Both the position numbers and the translations under genes were made by a program. A stretch of 27,961 nt of DNA from Clostridia bacterium (lineage in GTDB: Bacteria > Bacillota_A > Clostridia > Oscillospirales > CAG-272): positions 1 through 27,961 of the forward strand of contig JAFVXC010000045.1 in the NCBI GenBank assembly GCA_017501345.1, in the 5' to 3' direction. Every line of letters begins with the position of its first letter. Positions within the stretch are counted from its first letter, which is position 1. Below, piece by piece: positions 22,131 through 27,961 of this stretch. The notes under the pieces were generated by a model. The model made no database searches and was not told the origin of the DNA. It worked only from the letters and a program-made list of their open reading frames with translations.

Positions 22131-22369
22131 CCGAACAAAAATCCGATCACGGGGATCGACGCGAGGGATGCCAAAACGCCAACGCCCGAAAGAAGTCCGA
22201 GCAAAAACCAGATCAGTGCGAGCACAAGCAGAACGTACAGCACGGTTTTAACGATCTTTGACGCGATCTTAAAGATCAGATATACGATCAAAACGGCAAG
22301 AAGCACGGGAAGAATGGTGGAAATGATCGATCCAAGACCGAGCACCGCACCCGTCATAAGCTCTAACAT
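22127..22369 (-). CDS. Small hydrophobic membrane protein, function unknown
   Basis: 80 residues from the ATG at 22369, which has GGAGG six nt upstream; the in-frame ATG at 22381 would put that ribosome site inside the gene. Almost entirely hydrophobic, with probable helices at about 8-34 (AVLGLGSIISTILPVLLAVL) and 42-76 (VKTVLYVLLVLALIWFLLGL), separated by KIASKIVK. No family recognised. It lies between queA (17 nt) and miaA (4-nt overlap), so it is co-translated with two tRNA-modification enzymes. Confidence 0.7.
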   Translation of the reverse strand: MLELMTGAVLGLGSIISTILPVLLAVLIVYLIFKIASKIVKTVLYVLLVLALIWFLLGLLSGVGVLASLASIPVIGFLFG

Positions 22370-22386
22370 ACAGGCCTCCAAAATAT

Positions 22387-23469
22387 TTATTCTATAAACA
22401 TCGCGTCTCCGAATGAGAAGAAGCGATATTTTTCCTCGACCGCAGTCTTATATGCATCGAGAATATGCTCTCTGTCATAAAGTGCCGAAACGAGCATCAG
22501 CAGTGTGCTTTCGGGCAGATGAAAATTCGTGATGAGCGCATCGAGCGCCTTGAACCGGTATCCGGGATAGATAAAGATCCCCGTGTCTCCCGACATCGCG
22601 CGTACCGTTCCGTCCTCTCTTGCCGCGCTTTCGATCGTACGGCAGGAGGTCGTTCCGACGCAGATCAGTCTGCCTCCCCTTGCCTTTCTTTCGTTGATGA
22701 CACGCGCCGATTCCTCGGGCACCGAAAAATATTCGGTGTGCATCACGTGCTCGAGGATCTTTTCTGCCTTGACGGGTCGGAAGGTGCCGAGCCCGACGTG
22801 AAGCATTACGGGAACAATGGCAACGCCCTTCTCACGGATCTTATCCAGAAGCTCCTCGGTAAAGTGCAGTCCCGCCGTCGGCGCTGCCGCAGAGCCCTCC
22901 TCGCGGGCATAGACCGTATTATAGCGATCATTGTTTTCGAGCTGTGCCGTGATATAGGGCGGCAGGGGCATCATACCGATGACGTGCAGGATCTCATAGA
23001 TATTCGAATATCTCGTGCGGTCGTAGTCAAACGCGATAAGGCGGTTTCCCTCCTCGGTGATCTCGGTCACAGTTCCTTTCAGGATCCCATCTCCGAACAC
23101 CGAGGTCATACCCACCCTTGCGCGCTTGCCGGGCTTCACAAGGCATTCCCAGAGATCGGCGCCGCGCTGGCGAAGAAGGAGCAGCTCGATCCTTGCGTCC
23201 TCGCCGCGATCCTCACGGTATCCGTAGATGCGAGCGGGAATGACCTTTGAATCGTTTACGACGAGCGTGTCCCCCTCTCTGAGATAATCGAGAATATCCC
23301 GAAAGACGCGGTGCTCGATCTCGTGCGTATCTCTGTGGAGCACCATCAGTCGCGAGCTGTCGCGCGGCTCTGCGGGATGCTGTGCGATACGCTCCTCGGG
23401 AAGATCGTAGTAAAAATCCTTCGTTTCAAGGCTCGTTTCGATTTTTGTGTTCACAATCGGTTCTGACAT
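22387..23469 (-). CDS. queA: tRNA ribosyltransferase-isomerase QueA
   Basis: 360 residues. QueA transfers and isomerises the ribose of S-adenosylmethionine onto 7-aminomethyl-deazaguanine in tRNA, giving epoxyqueuosine at position 34 of tRNAs for Asp, Asn, His and Tyr. Motifs: [95 protein letters not shown] and [16 protein letters not shown] use the ATG at 23469, nine nt after AAGGA; one two codons upstream is closer than usual. It heads an operon with the small membrane protein and miaA. Confidence 0.97.
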   Translation of the reverse strand: MSEPIVNTKIETSLETKDFYYDLPEERIAQHPAEPRDSSRLMVLHRDTHEIEHRVFRDILDYLREGDTLVVNDSKVIPARIYGYREDRGEDARIELLLLRQRGADLWECLVKPGKRARVGMTSVFGDGILKGTVTEITEEGNRLIAFDYDRTRYSNIYEILHVIGMMPLPPYITAQLENNDRYNTVYAREEGSAAAPTAGLHFTEELLDKIREKGVAIVPVMLHVGLGTFRPVKAEKILEHVMHTEYFSVPEESARVINERKARGGRLICVGTTSCRTIESAAREDGTVRAMSGDTGIFIYPGYRFKALDALITNFHLPESTLLMLVSALYDREHILDAYKTAVEEKYRFFSFGDAMFIE

Positions 23470-23523
23470 TGGCATTCTTCCTTAAAAAATTTCAAAAAAT
23501 GTCGGGATTTTATAAAAAAGGGT

Positions 23524-23552
23524 TTGACAAGTACCCTAAAATATGATATGAT
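23524..23552 (+). promoter_or_regulatory. Promoter of the riboswitch-dapA-dapB unit
   Basis: TTGACA (23524-23529), 17-nt spacer, TATGAT (23547-23552). The transcript would begin near 23559, just before a 7-bp hairpin TCGGGAG-ACAC-CTCCCGA (23562-23579). Confidence 0.8.
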
Positions 23553-23598
23553 ATTGATATATCGGGAGACACCTCCCGAGAGATGCAAAACATATAAT

Positions 23599-23767
23599 GA
23601 TAGAGGCGCGTCGATCAACCGCCTTCTGCCGAGACCGCCGAGGGTCATTTGAGGCAGAAGTCCGAGGGATCAACGCCGAAGCAGGGCCGTCCGTGCGCGG
23701 CTTCTTGCTGGGTCGTCGGTGCAGAACCGACGGACTGCCGTCATACGCCTTATGATGGAGAGCTATC
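23599..23767 (+). ncRNA. Lysine riboswitch (L-box)
   Basis: The conserved L-box core is present in order: AGAGGCGCG (23602-23610), GAAGTCCGAGGGATCAACGCCGAAGCAGG split across 23658-23685 with the hallmark CGCCGAAGC, TTGCTGGGTCGTC (23705-23716 region), GACTGCCGTCA (23733-23742 region) and GGAGAGCTATC (23758-23767). P1 is closed by GATAG (23599-23603) with CTATC (23763-23767). Lysine binding stabilises P1 and switches expression off. It stands in front of dapA-dapB, the first committed steps of lysine and diaminopimelate synthesis, so the logic is end-product feedback. Confidence 0.92.
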
Positions 23768-23845
23768 TGTATAGAGAATAATATCGGAATCCGTGGGCTT
23801 AGGGATCCACCCCTGCCCTCATCCTCCTTATTATACTACATTTAC

Positions 23846-23875
23846 AGCAGCTTTTCAAGCCGCTTTTTTTATTTT
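23846..23875 (+). terminator. Probable terminator of the riboswitch expression platform
   Basis: AGCAGC (23846-23851) pairs with GCCGCT (23859-23864) with one A-C mismatch, followed by TTTTTTTATTTT. The stem is short; upstream GGGC-TT-AGGG can pair with CCCT-GCCC (about 23797-23817) and may be part of the switching structure. Confidence 0.6.
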
Positions 23876-23937
23876 CTCGAAAAAACAACCAAGAATCAAT
23901 ATACATACGCCGCGCCGAAGCACATCGGTGTCGGAGG

Positions 23938-23953
23938 GCTCTCTATGGAGAGC
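23938..23953 (+). other. Hairpin just upstream of the dapA ribosome site
   Basis: GCTCTC-TATG-GAGAGC, a 6-bp perfect stem, lies a few nt before AAAGGA. Its first arm is also complementary to GAGAGC in the 3' end of the riboswitch (23758-23763), so an alternative long-range pairing is possible. Confidence 0.45.
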
Positions 23954-23967
23954 AGAAAGGATATATT

Positions 23968-24861
23968 ATGAACAACGGAAAGACCACGATCTTTACAGGC
24001 GCCGCAACTGCGATCATCACGCCCTTTCGGGACGGAGCGGTCGATTACGAGGCGTTCGGAAGGATCATTGACGCCAATATCAACGGAGGAATCGATGCGA
24101 TCGTCGTCGCAGGCACGACCGGCGAGGGCTCGACCCTTTCGCACGAGGAGCACTGCGATGTCCTGAAGTTCGCTTATGAACGAATCGCGGGGCGCGTTCC
24201 CGCCGTTGCGGGGACGGGCTCGAATGATACCGCTTACGGCATCGAGCTGTCGAAATACGCCGCTGACATCGGCTACGAGGGGCTGCTTCTCGTAACGCCG
24301 TACTACAACAAGGCAACACCGAAGGGGCTCGTAAAGAGCTTCTCCGCGATTGCGGACGCTGCGAAGATCCCCGTGATCCTTTATAACGTTCCCTCCCGTA
24401 CGGGTGTGAATATTCCGCTCTCCGTTTATAAGGAGCTCGCAAAGAACGAATATATCGTTGCAACGAAGGAGGCAAGCGGAAATCTGTCGGCGATCGCCGA
24501 GCTTCTCGCTGAATGCGGCGATTCACTTGACGTTTACTCGGGCAACGACGATCAGATCGTTCCGATCCTGTCGCTCGGCGGAAAGGGCGTTATCTCGGTT
24601 CTGTCGAACGTAATGCCGAAGGAAACGCACGACATCTGCGCTCTGTGGTTTGAAAACAAGGTCAAGGAAAGCGCGGCGCTTCAGCTCCGTCTGCTCGATC
24701 TCATCAACGCACTCTTCTGTGAGGTCAATCCCATTCCCGTCAAGGCGGCAATGGAGATGTGCGGATACTGCGTGGGCGAGCTTCGCCTCCCGCTCTGCGA
24801 GATCGAAAGCGCGAACCGCGAAAAGCTCCGCGCAGTCATGCAGAAGCACGGGCTTATCTGA
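23968..24861 (+). CDS. dapA: 4-hydroxy-tetrahydrodipicolinate synthase DapA
   Basis: 297 residues, the usual length. DapA condenses pyruvate with aspartate semialdehyde in the first committed step of diaminopimelate/lysine synthesis. The Schiff-base lysine is K167 in YIVATKEASGN; T50/T51 of AGTTGEGSTL, Y139 and R144 of LYNVPSRTG complete the catalytic site, and GTGSNDT lies at 82-88. AAAGGA stands seven nt before the ATG. It is transcribed from the riboswitch promoter and followed after 37 nt by dapB. Confidence 0.97.
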   Translation: MNNGKTTIFTGAATAIITPFRDGAVDYEAFGRIIDANINGGIDAIVVAGTTGEGSTLSHEEHCDVLKFAYERIAGRVPAVAGTGSNDTAYGIELSKYAADIGYEGLLLVTPYYNKATPKGLVKSFSAIADAAKIPVILYNVPSRTGVNIPLSVYKELAKNEYIVATKEASGNLSAIAELLAECGDSLDVYSGNDDQIVPILSLGGKGVISVLSNVMPKETHDICALWFENKVKESAALQLRLLDLINALFCEVNPIPVKAAMEMCGYCVGELRLPLCEIESANREKLRAVMQKHGLI

Positions 24862-24898
24862 TCCGTAGGAACGTAAAAAAGGAAGGATACCAAGTAAT

Positions 24899-25675
24899 AT
24901 GACACGCATACTGCTTTCGGGATGTCTCGGACGAATGGGGCGGGCGGTGACCGAAGCCGCCGAACAGTCGGAGGGGAGATTCACCGTGATCGCGGGCATC
25001 GATCCCTTTGCAAGCGAGGGGACGGTTCTGCCCTTCCCCGTATATACCTCGACGTGTGAGATCCCCGAGGATGCCGAGCGCCCCGACGTTATCGTTGATT
25101 TTTCGCATCACGCGGCGCTGCCCGCACTCCTCACCTACGCGAGGGCGAATGGGATCCCCACCGTTGTCGCCACAACGGGACACACCGAGGAGGAGCTCAA
25201 AGAAATGCGCGAGACCGCCGAAAAGGTGGCGATCTTCTACTCCCGCAATATGTCGCTCGGCATCAATCTGCTCATTATGCTGTGCGAAAAGGCATCCGAG
25301 GTGCTCGGAGAGGATTTCGACATTGAGATCATTGAGAAGCACCACAACAAGAAGCTCGACGCACCGAGCGGAACGGCTCTGATGCTCGCTGACGCGATCT
25401 CTGCGACCTTTGACGGCGGCAAGGATTACGTTTATGAGCGCCAGTCGGTGCGGAAACAGCGCGACAAGCGCGAGATCGGCATTCACGCGGTGCGCGGCGG
25501 CACGATCGTCGGAGAGCACGACGTGCTTTTCGCGGGCAAGGATGAAACGATCACCCTCTCTCACAAGGCGACGAGTCGCGAGGTCTTTGCGACGGGCGCA
25601 CTCCGCGCGGCGGAATACCTTTCCGAAAAGCAGACGGGGCTTTATAATATGAACGATCTTTTGTCGGAGATCTGA
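24899..25675 (+). CDS. dapB: 4-hydroxy-tetrahydrodipicolinate reductase DapB
   Basis: 258 residues. DapB reduces the DapA product with NAD(P)H. The N-terminal Rossmann motif is GCLGRMGRAV (8-17), then VVATTGHTEEE and YSRNMSLGINLL; the catalytic signature EIIEKHHNKKLDAPSGTAL holds H148, H149 and K152. The C-terminus has IGIHAVRGGTIVGEHDVLFA, also typical. GGAAGGA precedes the start. It is the second and last gene of the lysine-controlled operon. Confidence 0.97.
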   Translation: MTRILLSGCLGRMGRAVTEAAEQSEGRFTVIAGIDPFASEGTVLPFPVYTSTCEIPEDAERPDVIVDFSHHAALPALLTYARANGIPTVVATTGHTEEELKEMRETAEKVAIFYSRNMSLGINLLIMLCEKASEVLGEDFDIEIIEKHHNKKLDAPSGTALMLADAISATFDGGKDYVYERQSVRKQRDKREIGIHAVRGGTIVGEHDVLFAGKDETITLSHKATSREVFATGALRAAEYLSEKQTGLYNMNDLLSEI

Positions 25676-25700
25676 CGAAGGAAGCAACCGAATACAGAAC

Positions 25701-25727
25701 AAGGGCTACCGCATTGCGGTAGCCCTT
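25701..25727 (+). terminator. Terminator of the dapA-dapB operon
   Basis: A 12-bp perfect stem (AAGGGCTACCGC with its complement) around ATT, ending in TTTT; it starts 25 nt after the dapB stop. The minus-strand face could also stop transcription from the surface-protein gene, which converges here. Confidence 0.93.
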
Positions 25728-25754
25728 TTGGGTATCATTTGATTCAGAAGCAGA

Positions 25755-27956
25755 TCAGTTGATCTCTACTCCATCAATGGTAAGCTTGCCGGTCGTTCCG
25801 GGAACGAAGCGACCGTAAAGGTTGCTCTGTCCATCGGGAGCGGTCTTTCCGGTCTGGGTGAGGGTGTTATTGATGGAAGAAACGTTGATAATGTCGTTCT
25901 GCTCACCGACATTTACGGTTCCAATTGCAACACCGGTACGCCAATCGCCACTATCGGTAGAATTGAGCTCACAATCCTTTACCAAGCAGTTCTTGATGAT
26001 TGTATACGTCCAAGCATTGCCGCCAGAATGGCCAATGATTCCACCAACCGAACCGGAGCCGTTGATTTCGCAACCAACTACCGAGCAATCTTCAACAGTA
26101 ACGTACAACTTGACGGGGCCGTCATTCACGTTGTTATAGCCAGCAGTCCAGCCGATCAGACCACCGGTACGGGATCCGTTAAGCGTGGAATTCTTCAGAT
26201 GGCAATTGGTGAGCGTGATGACATTCATCGAGTCGACACATTGAATAAATGCACCGGAGCCCTGTCCGCTGGTGCTGACGATCTCGGAATCAGAAATGGT
26301 CAGATTCTTGATCACAATACCCGATCCACCGGCGAAGCCACCTGCAAAGAGGGGAGCGGAAAGACCGGTGATGGTGTGTCCCTGACCGTCAACGGTTACG
26401 ATATCTGCTCCATGGTAGCCATCAACCTTAATAGGAGTCCAATTCACACCGGTCATATCCAAATCAGTATTGATCTGGATAACGGTGTTTCCGGATCCTG
26501 CTGCGCCTGCACCGGTAAGCTTTTCAGCAAGCTCGGTAGCACTATTCACCTCTACATAAGTGGAAATAGTATTGTTGGAAGAAACAAAATTGAACGTATC
26601 AACTGCGGTATCGGTTTCGTAGATGTACAGATCCTGATCTCCTGCCTGAACCTTAGCAAAAGTGCTGTTCTTGATGGTGACGGAGGTTGCCGCATTCAAA
26701 GCACCGATTACAACGCCGGGCTTTTCGGAAAGCGGGCCAAAAATGCAGTTGTCGATCAGAACACTTTCAACCTCAGAACCGTAAGCCTCGTGAATCTTTA
26801 CGGAACGCGTTCCGCTGAAGGAGCAATCCTTCAAAACGGTGTTACCACCCTCGATCCAAATGCCGTACCAAGAAGCGACGGTATTGTTCATAGAGCAGTT
26901 GGTCAAGGTGCTGTTGCCGTCAAGCATAATCGAATCTGCGAAGACCACATTCTTTGCATTCAGGCTCTCAAACTCCAGATAACCGTGCTCCCATGCCGAT
27001 TCATCATCACCCACGGTAGCATCCTTAACGGTAATGTTCTTCAGCGTTACGTCAACAATGGGATTTGCGGAGCCGTAGCCTGCAAAGGTAATAGAATCGT
27101 TACCATCAAAGCCCTGTAAGGTTTTGCCCTTCATTTTAAGAGCCTCGGAATTCCCATAAGAGTTTCCACCCCAGTCGTAGGTCAAGTCGCCATCAATTGC
27201 AATGGTTTTTACATCGGCATCTTCAATCGCTGCCTTGAGCTCGGCATCGGTAGCTACGAGTGCATCATAATAGAATGCATCCTCGTCGTAACCATTGCCA
27301 AAGCTGTCGCTTTCAGCGGCGAGCTGGGTAGCCATTACGTTGATACCGAGGTTGATCTCGGGAATGGTCTTACCGTCGTGGTTTGCAACGTTATCAACGG
27401 TGGTGGGCATATAAACGACCATTGCGAGGTAAACGTAGCCATCCGTGGGAAGAAGCGTGCCGGACTTCGAGTAACCTGCGGAGATGAGGGTCTTTTCGGT
27501 GGCGATCGCCATAGCCGCCTCGCGCGATGCGTAAGGAGCAAAAGGAGCGGTATCGGTGACAGCAAGCTCTTCTACGTCATAGTAAATGTAATCGGAGAGC
27601 GTGAAGCGTTCGCCTGCCTTGTTGACTCCGGACGTTTCGGAAACAATATTTACACCGAGATTGTACTTGAGCGCAAGCGAGCCTGCGTTCTTAACTCTGA
27701 GGTAAGCCACGTCAACGTAGCCGGGCTCCCAAAGGTTTCCTGCGAGAATATCGGAAGCGTCCTCCACGGTCTTCCATTCCGTACCGTTCCAATACTCAAG
27801 CGTCACGTCGAGATTACCCGACTTTATGATGTTGTTCTCGCTCGTCACGGAATCCGTGAACCAAGCGTACGTCGTCCCAAGAAGCATCGAGAAGCAAAGC
27901 AGCAGCGAAAGTGCGCTTGCAAGAAGAGCTTTCTTGGTCGTCTTCTTTTTCGTCAT
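25755..27956 (-). CDS. SipW-type secreted right-handed beta-helix protein
   Basis: 733 residues. The N-terminus MTKKKTTKKALLASALSLLL continues to LLGTTYAWFTDSVTSENNII (26-45): a long lysine-rich signal peptide with the A-W-F-T-D motif of SipW-dependent, TasA-like proteins. Residues about 46-230 resemble the TasA/camelysin sandwich (GNLDVTLEYWNGTEW, EPGYVDVAYLRVKNAGSLAL). From about 240 come parallel beta-helix coils with Asn ladders (VTLKNITVKDATV, TLTNCSMNNTV, TVLKDCSFSGTRSVKI, VTIKNSTFAKVQ), then a GLUG-like part (GGLIGWTAGYNN, GGIIGHSGGNAW). There is no LPXTG anchor or C-terminal membrane segment. The ATG is 5 nt from the window edge, so its ribosome site is not seen. Probably an extracellular matrix or surface fibre protein. 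The gene converges on dapB. Confidence 0.85.
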   Translation of the reverse strand: MTKKKTTKKALLASALSLLLCFSMLLGTTYAWFTDSVTSENNIIKSGNLDVTLEYWNGTEWKTVEDASDILAGNLWEPGYVDVAYLRVKNAGSLALKYNLGVNIVSETSGVNKAGERFTLSDYIYYDVEELAVTDTAPFAPYASREAAMAIATEKTLISAGYSKSGTLLPTDGYVYLAMVVYMPTTVDNVANHDGKTIPEINLGINVMATQLAAESDSFGNGYDEDAFYYDALVATDAELKAAIEDADVKTIAIDGDLTYDWGGNSYGNSEALKMKGKTLQGFDGNDSITFAGYGSANPIVDVTLKNITVKDATVGDDESAWEHGYLEFESLNAKNVVFADSIMLDGNSTLTNCSMNNTVASWYGIWIEGGNTVLKDCSFSGTRSVKIHEAYGSEVESVLIDNCIFGPLSEKPGVVIGALNAATSVTIKNSTFAKVQAGDQDLYIYETDTAVDTFNFVSSNNTISTYVEVNSATELAEKLTGAGAAGSGNTVIQINTDLDMTGVNWTPIKVDGYHGADIVTVDGQGHTITGLSAPLFAGGFAGGSGIVIKNLTISDSEIVSTSGQGSGAFIQCVDSMNVITLTNCHLKNSTLNGSRTGGLIGWTAGYNNVNDGPVKLYVTVEDCSVVGCEINGSGSVGGIIGHSGGNAWTYTIIKNCLVKDCELNSTDSGDWRTGVAIGTVNVGEQNDIINVSSINNTLTQTGKTAPDGQSNLYGRFVPGTTGKLTIDGVEIN

Positions 27957-27961
27957 TATCA

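Noticed and set aside
26028..27119. 363-codon plus-strand frame opposite the beta-helix protein
   Set aside because: Shadow of the repetitive, stop-poor gene on the other strand.
1..27961. CRISPR array, insertion sequence or prophage
   Set aside because: No evenly spaced direct repeats, transposase, integrase or structural phage genes were found on reading the window.

Overview
The window looks like chromosome from an uncultured, gut-type Firmicute of class Clostridia. The signs are the ylmE-sepF-yggT-ylmH-lspA-rluD order of Gram-positive cell-division clusters, an L-box lysine riboswitch in front of dapA-dapB, a substrate-binding lipoprotein typed as Gram-positive, a SipW-type signal peptide, AGGAGG ribosome sites and near-consensus sigma-A promoters. 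TGA is used as stop. I cannot name a genus.

Layout. 1-1900: 3' part of clpB with a terminator. 1954-3870: an A/T-richer island with a LysR regulator, divergent from a two-gene operon (PQ-loop membrane protein and an SGNH-like protein lacking the usual catalytic residues). 3924-6000, minus strand: a relic of a YetF/DUF421 gene, an iron-sulfur aldo/keto reductase, a possible 36-residue protein and a flavin-reductase-like protein. 6011-12050, minus strand: in transcription order a CPBP membrane protease, two overlapping WYL-domain regulators, a terminator, a new promoter, about 400 nt of highly structured non-coding RNA containing a tRNA-Asp-like element, a SPFH/slipin protein and the RNA ligase RtcB. 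12085-14743: a polar amino acid ABC transporter with a perfect consensus promoter. 14790-21166: HAD phosphatase, RluD-type pseudouridine synthase, lspA, ylmH, yggT, sepF, ylmE and a HlyD-like protein. 21159-23469: queA, a small membrane protein and miaA, so two tRNA-modification genes in one operon. 23524-25727, plus strand: lysine riboswitch, dapA, dapB, terminator. 25755-27956: a large SipW-type secreted beta-helix protein.

How it works together. The housekeeping parts are conventional: lysine/diaminopimelate synthesis under lysine feedback, amino acid import, lipoprotein maturation, division and tRNA/rRNA modification. The most interesting part is 6.0-12.0 kb. I read it as an RNA-damage response locus: RtcB rejoins RNAs cut to 2',3'-cyclic phosphate and 5'-OH ends, the slipin may provide a membrane or oligomeric platform, the WYL pair probably senses a nucleic-acid ligand and controls expression, and the structured RNA with a tRNA-Asp-like 3' half may be a sensor, decoy or substrate. 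The locus architecture and structures are read from the sequence; the functional model is inference.
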